DNA of 20,866 nucleotides from JBBRZF01 sp038236965 (GTDB taxonomy: Bacteria > Acidobacteriota > Terriglobia > Terriglobales > Acidobacteriaceae). Within the stretch, counting starts at the first letter, position 1. Each line of letters starts with the position of its first letter. The notes beneath the pieces were generated by a model. That model was not told the origin of the DNA and ran no database searches. It worked only from the letters and a program-made list of their open reading frames with translations. Below are positions 1-8,197 of this stretch, in pieces. The position numbers and the translations under genes are program-made. The stretch spans positions 1-20,866 of the forward strand of contig JBBRZF010000045.1 of NCBI GenBank assembly GCA_038236965.1. Direction: 5' to 3'.

Positions 1-1154
1 AACTTGCGCAAGGCGACGCCCGAGCGCAGCAAACCTTCTGCCAAGGTGCGGCCGCTTCCGGTTTGAATCGCGGGATCCATTTCAAGTACTTTCGCAGCGA
101 GGTCGAGCGCACGGGAGCGCAAGTCGGCCGAAGCATCGGCGCCATTGCGAAGTACACGCAGAACTTCCCACGCTTCCAGCGCAGGACCGATGCCACGCCC
201 GACAGGCTGGCGGCCATCGCTGACCTGCACTATGGCCGTGAGGCCGATGGCTGCGGCGACGTCCTGCAGGCGCTGGCCGAGCAGCACAGCGGCCGCCGCG
301 CTGCGTACTTTCGCGGTGGGTCCGACCGGTATGTCGAGTACGACGTGCGTGGCGCCGGCGGCCTTCTTCTTCGACAGCACACTGGCCGTAAGTTGCGCGT
401 CATTGTCCAGATCGAGAGAGCGTTCAATGCGTATCAGGACATCGTCGGCCGGACTCAGTCGTGCGGCACCTCCGCAAACGAGGCAGCCACCTTCGAGCTC
501 GACCACACGCCGCATCGACGGGAGATCGAGATCGACCTGCGTCATCGTCGCCATGGCGTCGGCGGTGCCGGCTGGCGAGGTGATCGCCCGTGAGGATGTT
601 TTCGGAATCAGGTAACCCGCTGCTGCAACGATCGCGACGACGATCGGCGTGGTCCGGTTTCCTGGAAGGCCGCCCACACTATGCTTGTCGAATACGCGTT
701 CGCTCGCCCAGTGGAGCTGCTCGCCGACGTTGACCATCGCCTGGGTAAGCGCGATGACTTCTGCGAGTTCGAAGTGAGCGCTGGTGCATGCCGTTACGAA
801 GGCTGCCAGTTCGATATCAGAAAGACGTCCCTCGATGGCATCTCGCAGAAGGCGCTCGTACTGTGCGCGATCGAGCATGTGTCCGTATATCTTTGCGCGA
901 AGGTCACTTGCCGATTCCGCCTGCGCGGGATGATGGAGCGTGACCCAGTCGCCGCGCAGCACCATCTCGCGCGCCGCTTCGGCGTGAACGGAGTCAGCGT
1001 CGTCGAGCAGTGCGGGGCGCGAAAGGCTCGGAAGGTACAGCACCGCCCAGAGCCCCAGGATAAGCAGAATATACTTCCTGTGTCGCGATACGCCCTCGAC
1101 TGCTGGCGATTTCGTGGTACAAAGCTGTTCCTGAGCAGTAATAGATAAGTCCAT
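1..1154 (-). CDS. Glycosyltransferase N-terminus fused in frame to thymidine/AMP phosphorylase (partial)
   Basis: One uninterrupted minus-strand frame runs from ATG at 1154 to the left edge; 384 residues are visible and the C-terminus is missing. Residues 77-384 match long-type thymidine/AMP phosphorylases, which phosphorolyse nucleosides or nucleotides: RAKIYGH (86-92), DKHSVGGLPGNRTTP (156-170), KTSSRAITSPAGTAD (185-199), then LSPADD, SVLSKKKAAG and PVGPTAKVRS. Residues 1-76 are different. A membrane segment (about 28-45) is followed by RPALLDDADSVHAEAAREM, the first periplasmic motif of ArnT/PMT-type lipid-linked sugar transferases. The family's usual ~80-residue N-terminal domain is therefore replaced, with the join near residues 70-76 (about 926-947). 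The phosphorylase core looks intact as far as seen. A genuine deletion fusion, a read-through remnant or an assembly chimera are all possible. No good ribosome site precedes the ATG. Confidence 0.8.
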   Translation of the reverse strand, partial: MDLSITAQEQLCTTKSPAVEGVSRHRKYILLILGLWAVLYLPSLSRPALLDDADSVHAEAAREMVLRGDWVTLHHPAQAESASDLRAKIYGHMLDRAQYERLLRDAIEGRLSDIELAAFVTACTSAHFELAEVIALTQAMVNVGEQLHWASERVFDKHSVGGLPGNRTTPIVVAIVAAAGYLIPKTSSRAITSPAGTADAMATMTQVDLDLPSMRRVVELEGGCLVCGGAARLSPADDVLIRIERSLDLDNDAQLTASVLSKKKAAGATHVVLDIPVGPTAKVRSAAAAVLLGQRLQDVAAAIGLTAIVQVSDGRQPVGRGIGPALEAWEVLRVLRNGADASADLRSRALDLAAKVLEMDPAIQTGSGRTLAEGLLRSGVALRK

Positions 1155-1167
1155 TCGTATGACCGGA

Positions 1168-1204
1168 ATCCCTCATTATACGTGAACAGCGGGCCGCTTC
1201 TGAC
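1168..1204 (-). promoter_or_regulatory. Putative sigma-70 promoter of the fusion gene
   Basis: On the minus strand a perfect TATAAT lies at 1180-1175, 20 bases before the ATG at 1154. The -35 region is weak (TGTCAG-like, about 1199-1204). A start site about seven bases after the -10 would leave a leader of only ~14 bases without an obvious Shine-Dalgarno sequence. Confidence 0.4.
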
Positions 1205-1272
1205 ACGAAAGTACCTGAGAGGTAAGGGGATAGCGCGAAGAACTGGTAAAGATTTCTGAAGCGAAGCGGTCA

Positions 1273-1300
1273 TAAAAATGGGCGAGTCGAAACTCGCCCA
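1273..1300 (-). terminator. Rho-independent terminator of the SDR operon
   Basis: Read on the minus strand, a perfect 9-bp stem (TGGGCGAGT paired with ACTCGCCCA, 1300-1279) with a four-base loop is followed by TTTTT (1278-1274). It lies just after the stop of the small proline-rich ORF and ends that transcript. Confidence 0.85.
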
Positions 1301-1306
1301 ACTTGA

Positions 1307-1453
1307 TTAAAGTCTGCGTTGAGGTTCCGGGTCGGGCTCCCGAACCGGAGCATTGGGCTCCGTTGTCGGCGGATCGGGAGGTTCTTCGACAGGCGCTTGC
1401 GGCGCACGGTCTGGAGGAAGAGGGATATCGGGCTTGTCGTTCTGGTCGCTCAT
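1307..1453 (-). CDS. Small proline-rich protein, 48 aa
   Basis: The frame starts with MSDQNDKPDIPLPPDRAP and has about 13 prolines and many Asp/Glu residues; it has no membrane segment or cysteines and is probably disordered. Its ATG shares one base with the TGA of the dehydrogenase gene upstream (TGATG at 1455-1451), the usual arrangement for translational coupling, and a strong terminator follows seven bases after its stop. That placement is the main support for it being real. I do not recognise a family. A short acidic Pro-rich peptide in this position could be a binding partner of the membrane-anchored dehydrogenase, but that is a guess. It is short enough that a chance frame cannot be excluded. 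Confidence 0.5.
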   Translation of the reverse strand: MSDQNDKPDIPLPPDRAPQAPVEEPPDPPTTEPNAPVREPDPEPQRRL

Positions 1454-2544
1454 CAAGCCGCACCTTCGCCCGTCAACTTCTGCTCCGGATATTGATGTAG
1501 CTCGTGGCCGGCATCGCGTCCGAACTTGGTCAGGAACGATCGCGAGAGTGTTGACTCGCTGTCGGTGCCGCTGTGTCTGGTTGGGTCTGTCGCTCCCGTA
1601 CCGGGCATCATCCGGTTCACTACGCCGAGTACAGCCGTGGTGGTTCCCGGCGCCAGGCCATGAACTCGAGCGGCGATCTGAGCGGGGATGCTGAGGATTG
1701 TTTCCGTCGAGCCGCGACGTACCGCATTCACCACGGCGCGTGCCGCCCTGCGCGCTCCTATGGAGGCGCCGGGTGCAGATGCCCCCAGGCTGAACCATGC
1801 GTACTCCGCGTGGTTGTCGCCCTTGAAGGTCGCATTCACGTGCGAGCCTGTGCGCATCAGTCCCGGCACAACCGTCGTCACCTTGATGTTGTCCTTTGCA
1901 AGTTCCGCACAGATTCCTTCCGAGAACCCTACTGCGGCAAACTTGGCACTCGAGTAGGGAAGCAGGTGCGGCACCGCGATCCTTCCGCCGATCGAGGTGA
2001 TGTTGGCGATACGTCCGCTGCGACGCGCTTTCATCTGCGGAAGGACTGCCAGCGTAATATTCACCACGCCCCAATACATCACGTCCATCGCCACGCGGAA
2101 GTCTTCGATGGTTTGTGATTCCAGTGGGCCCACAGTGATGACGCCAGCGTTATTCACCAGGATGTCGATGCGCCCGAAGTGCTGGGTCGCTTGACGAACC
2201 ATTGCATGCGCATCGTCGTAGCCAGCAACATCGCAGACGATGGCCAGAACCTCCGCGCCTTCGCGCCGCAACTCATCCGCTGCCCACTGCAGATCTTCAT
2301 TGGTGCGCGCGCAGATAGCCAGCTTGCAGCCAAGGCGCGCGAACTCCTGTGCCATCGCAAACCCGAAGCCGCGCGATGCTCCGGTGATGAGCACTACGTT
2401 TCCCCTCAGGTCCGCCATTCGAAAACGACGCCAGAGCGCTCGCGCGCCCACGGCTGCGCCCACTCCGGCCAGCGTTCCCACGGTCGCAATTCCGGCAGCT
2501 CCCATCATCAAGGTGCGCCGGCTTGGCATTTTCCACATTCTCAT
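1453..2544 (-). CDS. Membrane-anchored short-chain dehydrogenase/reductase (SDR)
   Basis: This is an NAD(P)-dependent oxidoreductase of the classical SDR family; its substrate cannot be told from sequence. Taking the ATG at 2544 (363 aa), a hydrophobic Ala/Gly-rich segment at about 11-36 looks like a membrane anchor. The Rossmann fold follows with TGASRGFG (54-61), NNAG (131-134) and the catalytic set Ser184, Tyr197, Lys201 (YSSAK). The C-terminal ~100 residues are longer than in a minimal SDR and include GTGATDPTRHSGTDSES. I chose 2544 because GGAG stands six bases before it; an in-frame ATG at 2556 lacks such a site and would add four residues. The stop overlaps the start of the small Pro-rich ORF. 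No active-site residue is missing. Confidence 0.9.
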   Translation of the reverse strand: MRMWKMPSRRTLMMGAAGIATVGTLAGVGAAVGARALWRRFRMADLRGNVVLITGASRGFGFAMAQEFARLGCKLAICARTNEDLQWAADELRREGAEVLAIVCDVAGYDDAHAMVRQATQHFGRIDILVNNAGVITVGPLESQTIEDFRVAMDVMYWGVVNITLAVLPQMKARRSGRIANITSIGGRIAVPHLLPYSSAKFAAVGFSEGICAELAKDNIKVTTVVPGLMRTGSHVNATFKGDNHAEYAWFSLGASAPGASIGARRAARAVVNAVRRGSTETILSIPAQIAARVHGLAPGTTTAVLGVVNRMMPGTGATDPTRHSGTDSESTLSRSFLTKFGRDAGHELHQYPEQKLTGEGAA

Positions 2545-2763
2545 CGCATTCTCCATTCGCGTTAGCGCTGTCTATGGGAGGGGAACTCGTTGTCCGCGGA
2601 TGCCCGATCAACCTTCGCTTTGTCGCCGGATCTTTTTGTTTACCGTCTGAAAATGGCCACTAGCCGTGATGCGTTGCACTCGTTTTAGTGACAAGAATCA
2701 CCGCCGAATGGTTGCTTCTGTACTAAGCTGAACCCTAAGAAGTGCCCCTTTGGCGGTGGCGAT

Positions 2764-3606
2764 ATGGCACGCATTCCCGCATTCGATGTTCTGTTCTCTC
2801 CGGAAGCACTGAGCTGTTCTTCGGCAGCGACACCCGCCTTTGCCTGTGTCGAGCACCCCGATTCGCTGGTAGCGGCCATGCAGGAAGTCGGCGTACAAAA
2901 AGCCCTGCTCGCTCCTTGCAAGCAATGGCGATGCGAGCGCCACTGGATATGCGGCGAGGTGCAGGTGGACGAGATCGCGTCGTACATACAGGCAGCTCCC
3001 GCCCGTCTCGCTGGACTTGCAAGCTACAACCCCTATTGCATTATTGAGAGTCTTAGCCAGATCCGTTCGGCGGTTCGTTTACTCGATATGCGTGGCGTGT
3101 ACGTCCACACCGAAGGCGCTCAACTTTCGATTCTAGATCGCCGCATGTATCCGCTTTACGCGCGGTGCGTGGAACTCGCAGTGCCCATCGTTGTGCAGGT
3201 TGGCAGCAACGGCAAAGAACACCTCGCCGCCCCTGCGGATCTGGCGGAGATAGCCAAAGACTTTTCGGAACTCGAGATTGTTGGCGCGTGGAAGGGCGCT
3301 CTGGATCTCGGCATGATGCGCGACCTCATGGCTCGGCATCCGAACCTGTACTTCGCGTTCCCGGTCAGCAACAAAACAGAGCAGGAGGCGATCGCCGCTC
3401 TGCTCAGCTCTCCCTTCGGAGCGCGATGTATGTGGGGCAGCAATGGACTCCCATGGGAAGAACTCCTGGAAAACATCGATAGCCTCGGTCTCCCCGAAAG
3501 CGTTCTACAGGCCTTCCTCAACGGAACCGCCGCTCGACTTTTCCAGCTCTCCCGCAATACGCTCCCGCAAATCCCTTCCGGCGAAAGGCTCTCGCTCGCT
3601 GAATAG
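2764..3606 (+). CDS. Amidohydrolase-2-like protein, probable pseudoenzyme
   Basis: The 280-residue protein has the layout of a TIM-barrel Amidohydro_2 protein: RLAGLASYNP, a mid-barrel RGVYVHTEGAQ, LYARCVELAVPIVVQVG, the ARHPNLYFAF strand and a final WGSNGLPW. In active members these strands carry the metal ligands. Here the N-terminal HxH strand reads AFDVLF, the expected His before the mid-barrel Gly is Gln (VVQVG), the next His is Trp (VGAWKG), and the usual GSD is GSN. All ligand positions look substituted, while the frame is intact and the fold markers are kept. The start codon follows GGCGGTGGCGAT, a moderate ribosome site. The gene is transcribed divergently from the SDR across ~220 bases. 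A non-catalytic binding or regulatory role is possible; no partner is evident. Confidence 0.7.
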   Translation: MARIPAFDVLFSPEALSCSSAATPAFACVEHPDSLVAAMQEVGVQKALLAPCKQWRCERHWICGEVQVDEIASYIQAAPARLAGLASYNPYCIIESLSQIRSAVRLLDMRGVYVHTEGAQLSILDRRMYPLYARCVELAVPIVVQVGSNGKEHLAAPADLAEIAKDFSELEIVGAWKGALDLGMMRDLMARHPNLYFAFPVSNKTEQEAIAALLSSPFGARCMWGSNGLPWEELLENIDSLGLPESVLQAFLNGTAARLFQLSRNTLPQIPSGERLSLAE

Positions 3607-3831
3607 CCTAGACTCCTGGAAGGCGGGCGAGTCGTACCCCCGAATTCACCCTTTGGTATGCCATTCATGAGCAATTCTGGATGGCGGAGACCTGCCTTGG
3701 AAGCCATTCTTCGAGGTATTTGAAGCCTGGGACAAGGTTCTCTGAGCGATTGGAAGATGTGCTTCGAGAGAGGCAACTCAGTGCTGCGGCTCACCATCGG
3801 AAACTACGAAAGCAGAATCCAGGGGTGTCCA

Positions 3832-5244
3832 TTGTCGTCGCAAAAGGTCTTTTCGGGCTTAGCGGTCACTTGCCTGTTGTTGCTCATCTCTTGCGGTGGT
3901 GGAAGCTCGAGCTCTAACGGCGCGTCAGGTTCGGGAGCTACGCCGCCTCCCGCCGGCTCCGCCAGTCTTGGCTCCATCAATCACATCATTCTGTTCATGC
4001 AGGAAAACCGATCCTTCGATCATTACTTTGGGCAGATCAATGTATATCGGGCGGCGAACGGGCTTTCCGCCGACCTCGATACCTGGAGCGCCGATAAGAC
4101 GCCCGCCAATGTCTCGAACGTCGGGTACGACCCCGTCACCGGCCAGCCTGGTCCGCCGATTCCCGCCTTCCACATGCAGAGTGCGTGTTCAGAGAACTTG
4201 AGTTCCGCATGGGATGAGAGCCATCGCGCCCTTAATCTGAATGATCGTGTGCTGACGAATCCGCCAGACCTGATGAACGGCTTTGCCTTTGTCGAAGGCC
4301 ACTTCGCGGCCGACTCTGCGGCATTCGGCTTCGGCACGTTTCTGGATGTGAACGGCAAACGCGCGATGGGATATTACGATTCGAACGATTTGCCGTACTA
4401 CTATTTCATGGCTTCGAATTTTGCGACATCGGACCGGTGGTTTTCTCCCGTACCGACTCGCACGCATCCCAATCGGTTGTATTGGATGGCTGCCACCTCG
4501 CAAGGATGGATCGTACCTCCAACTCTGCAAATTCCAGCTAAACCGATCTTCGCCCTGCTTGACGCAAAGAACATCAGTTGGAAGATCTATCTGGGCGGGA
4601 ACAATACTTATTACTCCTATTTCACTTACTCCATCAATCGCAAGCAGAACGTGGTTCCGCTGAGCGAATACTTCAACGACCTGAAGAACGGGACGCTGCC
4701 TCAAGTCGCCTACATTGAGACGGGAGTGGAGAACAATTTTGTCAGCAGCAGTGGAGTCGATGAACATCCCGACAACAATGTGCAGACAGGAGCGCAGTTC
4801 GCAGCCAGCCTGATCAATCCGCTGATGGAGAGTTCTTCATGGAAGGATTCGGTATTCATCGAGACCTATGACGAAGGCGGCGGATTTTTTGATCATGTGC
4901 CTCCGATGCCGGAGGTAAATCCCGACGGCATCGCACCGATGCTCGCACCCACCAACGCGCCGGGGGAGAACTTCACCAAGAGCGGATTCCGAGTTCCGAT
5001 GTTCGTGGTATCGCCCTACGCGAAGAAGAACTACGTATCCCACACGCCGATGGATTTCACTGCGGCGTTGAAACTCATCGAAACTCGCTTTGGACTTCCC
5101 AATTTGACGGAGCGCGATAAGGCCATGCCTGACATGACCGAGTTCTTCGATTTTTCCACGCCTAAAGGGCCTTGGGCGGTTCCGCCGAAACCGCCTCCAC
5201 AACCCAAGAACCTGCCGTGTACGCAAGGCGTTCCCGCAGGCTGA
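3832..5244 (+). CDS. Lipoprotein phosphoesterase (phospholipase C / acid phosphatase family)
   Basis: This is a phosphoesterase-family (PF04185 type) hydrolase of phosphate esters, acting on the outer side of the membrane. Starting at TTG 3832 (preceded by AGGGG and six bases) gives 470 residues with a short lipoprotein signal: K5, a hydrophobic run and lipobox LLISC, the lipidated Cys being residue 21. A Gly/Ser/Pro-rich linker follows. The family N-terminal motif is NHIILFMQENRSFDHYFG, with catalytic-type Glu58-Asn59. The second metal-site motif, YDEGGGFFDHVPP, lies in the last third, followed by GFRVPMFVVSPYAKK. An in-frame ATG at 3757 would add 25 residues before the signal and lacks good spacing, so I reject it. 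A single-gene transcript is likely, since a terminator follows 34 bases downstream. The natural substrate (phospholipid or phosphomonoester) is not readable from sequence. Confidence 0.88.
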   Translation: MSSQKVFSGLAVTCLLLLISCGGGSSSSNGASGSGATPPPAGSASLGSINHIILFMQENRSFDHYFGQINVYRAANGLSADLDTWSADKTPANVSNVGYDPVTGQPGPPIPAFHMQSACSENLSSAWDESHRALNLNDRVLTNPPDLMNGFAFVEGHFAADSAAFGFGTFLDVNGKRAMGYYDSNDLPYYYFMASNFATSDRWFSPVPTRTHPNRLYWMAATSQGWIVPPTLQIPAKPIFALLDAKNISWKIYLGGNNTYYSYFTYSINRKQNVVPLSEYFNDLKNGTLPQVAYIETGVENNFVSSSGVDEHPDNNVQTGAQFAASLINPLMESSSWKDSVFIETYDEGGGFFDHVPPMPEVNPDGIAPMLAPTNAPGENFTKSGFRVPMFVVSPYAKKNYVSHTPMDFTAALKLIETRFGLPNLTERDKAMPDMTEFFDFSTPKGPWAVPPKPPPQPKNLPCTQGVPAG

Positions 5245-5278
5245 CTCTGTGGGCTTTGTAATCCTTGATGCATCATAC

Positions 5279-5305
5279 GGACCGCGATCCTTCGCGGTCC
5301 TTTTT
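5279..5305 (+). terminator. Rho-independent terminator of the phosphoesterase gene
   Basis: A perfect 9-bp stem, GGACCGCGA with TCGCGGTCC, has a TCCT loop and is followed by TTTTT. The group II intron begins six bases after this T-run. Confidence 0.9.
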
Positions 5306-5310
5306 CATGG

Positions 5311-5717
<407 letters not shown>

Positions 5718-6508
5718 ATGCGAGCCGGTGAAGCAGAAGCATACGCAAGTATGGCCAGTGCGGAGGGAGACGGGCGGAACCTGTCTCGGGCCGCGTCTGG
5801 TGCCGAGCCTCGTACGGCGGCTGTTGGGCGAACGAAACCGGAAGCGCTGCGGCTAATGGAAGCCGTGGTGGAACGCAGCAACATGCTGTGCGCCTACGAG
5901 CGCGTGGTGAAGAACAAAGGTTCAGCGGGAGTCGATGCACTGACGGTGAGCGAGTTCAAACCACGGCTTCAGGCGCACTGGCCGAAGGTAAGACAGGCGC
6001 TGCTGGAAGGCGTGTAACTTCCGTCGGCGGTGCGCAAGGTGGACATACCGAAGCCGCAAGGCGGGGTACGGACACTGGGCATCCCGACGGCGTTGGACCG
6101 TCTGATTCAACAGGCGCTGCATCAGGTAATGCAACCGCTGTTTGAACCCGAGTTCTCCGAGTCGAGCTACGGCTTTCGTCCCGGACGCAATGCGCACCAA
6201 GCGGTCAAAGCCGCGCGGAGTTACGTTGCCGAAGGCAGACGATGGGTTGTGGATATGGACTTGGAAAAGTTCTTTGATCGAGTCAACCATGACGTGCTGA
6301 TGGCGCGGGTGGTTCGCAAGGTGAAGGACGAACGGGTGTTGAAGCTGATCCGGCGCTATCTGGAGCGGGGTTGATGGAAGGCGGGGTGACGAGTGTGCGA
6401 ACGGAAGGAACGCCGCAAGGCGGGCCGCTGTCGCCACTGCTGTCAAACATTCTGCTGACCGATCTGGACCGCGAACTGGAGAGACGCAGGTATCGCTTCT
6501 GCCGCTAC

Positions 6509-6558
6509 GTGCAGTTTGTCACGCTCGACTCGGAAAAACCGCGTGCAGTTTGTCACGC
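6509..6558 (+). repeat. Two iteron-like 16-bp direct repeats (left end)
   Basis: GTGCAGTTTGTCACGC occurs at 6509-6524 and again, identical, at 6543-6558, a 34-base period. An AT-rich stretch follows at about 6558-6590. Repeats of this length next to DnaA boxes are typical of iteron-controlled plasmid origins, where the Rep protein binds. Confidence 0.75.
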
Positions 6559-6606
6559 ATATCTATATAGATTCCCTATAACTACAGGTAGTAGGGCGCG
6601 TGCGTC

Positions 6607-6656
6607 TGTGGATAACCGGACTTCGGCCTCAAACCCTGACGGGTTTGTTATCCACC
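6607..6656. other. DnaA boxes and hairpin of a plasmid origin (left)
   Basis: TGTGGATAA at 6607-6615 is a perfect DnaA box on the minus strand, and TTATCCACC at 6648-6656 is one mismatch away. Between them is a perfect inverted repeat, AAACCC-TGAC-GGGTTT (6631-6646). Together with the adjacent repeats and AT-rich DNA this looks like half of a replication origin. Confidence 0.6.
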
Positions 6657-6746
6657 ATCCCCCCGGCCCCGGCGACGGTTCGCATAGACATCTCCCAAAG
6701 AAAACCAACACAAAACCCCTTCCCGTGAAAGGCGGAGCGAAAAACC

Positions 6747-7004
6747 ATGCCCAATGAGGAACAGCAAGCCGAGCTGCTAGAGCGGTTTCTTGCCAGCAGG
6801 GAAGGGGATGAGTGGCAGGGCTTTGTCGAAGCAACAGAGAAGGCGCTTTCCGATGCGCCGGAGGCGGAGACCGTTCTTGTGCCAGCCGCTTTCCTCCGCG
6901 AAGCCATCGCCGACATTGCGACCAATCCCCTCGTGTTCCTCCACATGAAAGAGGCATGGAACCGGGAGGCCGCCGCCCTCAATCTGGCCGAGGAAAGGAA
7001 GTAG
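6747..7004 (+). CDS. Small acidic protein, 85 aa, unknown function
   Basis: The product starts MPNEEQQAELLERFLASREG and is rich in Glu and Ala. It is probably all-helical, with no signal or membrane segment. The ATG is preceded by GGCGGAG with about nine bases of spacing. It is the first ORF after the origin-like region of the insert and is intact, unlike its neighbours. Its stop (TAG, 7002-7004) lies just before the next ORF, in another frame, so the two may have formed an operon. I do not recognise a family. It could be a small plasmid accessory or control protein, but nothing in the sequence shows this. Confidence 0.55.
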   Translation: MPNEEQQAELLERFLASREGDEWQGFVEATEKALSDAPEAETVLVPAAFLREAIADIATNPLVFLHMKEAWNREAAALNLAEERK

Positions 7005-7015
7005 GGCAGGGAAGG

Positions 7016-7324
7016 CTGCCCCTGCTGCTTCTTGCCCTCGTCTTGTCCTGCGGCCTCGCCCAGGCGCAAGACCCGCCGCCGATCCCGGCGAATGTCACAC
7101 GCGCGGATTACCTCCGCGACACGGCGCGGGCAGCAGCGCTTGCCATCCACGAAGCCGAGATCGGCCTGAAGTACAACGCCGGAAAGATCACCGGCGAAGC
7201 CTACTATCCCGACTTTTGGAAGACGCGGGCGGAGCTGAACAAGCTCCGCGAGAAGTGGGGCCAGGTGAGCCCCAAGATGGGCGTCCAGTTTGTCTTTGAT
7301 TACCGGCAAAGATCGGACCGGTAG
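7016..7324 (+). CDS. Putative exported small protein, unknown function
   Basis: The frame encodes a clear export signal (LPLLLLALVLSCGLAQAQ), cleavable either after AQA or as a lipoprotein at Cys in LVLSC. A short soluble part follows, containing ADYLRDTARAAALAIHEAEI and WKTRAELNKLREKWGQ, probably helical. No ATG, GTG or TTG lies at a sensible place. CTG at 7016 is the only candidate just before the signal, so the start is uncertain and the true one may have been lost by a small deletion. The end also looks frayed, since it runs into the truncated recombinase. Exported proteins of this size are common in plasmid transfer or entry-exclusion regions, but I cannot assign it. Confidence 0.4.
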   Translation: MPLLLLALVLSCGLAQAQDPPPIPANVTRADYLRDTARAAALAIHEAEIGLKYNAGKITGEAYYPDFWKTRAELNKLREKWGQVSPKMGVQFVFDYRQRSDR

Positions 7325-8180
7325 ATATCCAGCTTGCGGGGGCAATACGCGCCCAAGCCGGTCGAGCGCCCGAAGCCGCCGCAGATTTACAGGGGCGAGC
7401 CAGAGCGCTCCGGGACGTCCAGCCCGTCCACGTCGCCGCCTATGTCGAGGAGCTTCAGAGCCGAGTGACCGCGCCCACCGTCAAGCTACAGCTTGCCGCC
7501 ATCCGAATGCTGTTCGACTGGCTTGTCGTCGGCCAGGTCATGCCCTCCAACCCTGCAAGCGTGGTGCGCGGGCCGAGGCACAGCGTCAAAAAAGGCAAGA
7601 CGCCGGTGCTGACGGCCGAGGAGACCCGGACGCTGCTCGACACCATCGACACGCGGACGCCGGTCGGCCTCCGCGACCGCGCCCTGATCGCGCTCATGGT
7701 TTACACCTTCGCCCGCGTGGCGCGGCAGCCGAAAAGATGCACGTCGAGGACATTTACGTTCAAGGACGCAGGACATGGGTGCGGCTGCACGAGAAAGGCG
7801 GCAAGCACCACGAAATGCCCTGCCATCACAAGCTCGATGAATATCTCCACGAGTACATCGAGGCCGCAGGCATCGGGGAAGACCGGAAGGGCTGGCTGTT
7901 TCGCACGACCGAGGGGCAATCCGGCTATCTGACCGAGCGTCCCATGAGCCAGGCCGACGTCTACCGCATGATACAGCGTCGGGCAGCCGACGCCGGCATC
8001 AAGACGCGCATCGGTTGCCACACCTTCCGGGCAACCGGCATCACCGAATACTTGCGCAACGGCGGCAAGCTTGAAGTGGCGCAACAAATGGCGAACCACG
8101 AAAGCGCCCGCACGACCGGGCTTTACGACCGGCGCAACGATCAGGTATCGCTCGATGAGGTCGAGCGGATTTTGATTTAG
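7321..8180 (+). pseudogene. Tyrosine recombinase (phage-type integrase), 5'-truncated and frameshifted
   Basis: The family catalyses site-specific strand exchange. The first part reads LRDVQPVHVAAYVEELQ, LAAIRMLFDWLVVGQVMPSN and LTAEETRTLLD to YTFARV; the remainder continues in a second frame from AAEKMHVEDIYVQGRRTW through GCHTFRATGITEYL (HxxR box) to TTGLYDRRNDQ with the catalytic Tyr. The frames join near 7717-7722: GTGGCGCGG in place of an expected GTGGGCGCGG, one G short, beside the first catalytic Arg. The N-terminal ~30-40 residues usual for the core-binding domain are missing, a stop lies at 7297-7299 and there is no start codon in place. It is therefore non-functional as written. The C-terminal half is otherwise well kept, so decay is recent or the frameshift is a sequencing error. 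Confidence 0.85.
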
Positions 8181-8197
8181 GTCGTGCTGGGTGAGCC

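Noticed and set aside
63..1148. Plus-strand open frames at 63-593, 145-615 and 681-1148, and minus-strand frames at 794-1273 and 994-1206
   Set aside because: All are antisense or alternate frames of the phosphorylase fusion, whose own frame is open throughout and carries family motifs.
2760..2790. TGGCACG resembling a sigma-54 -24 element at the amidohydrolase start
   Set aside because: No TTGC at the required spacing, and it lies inside the coding sequence.
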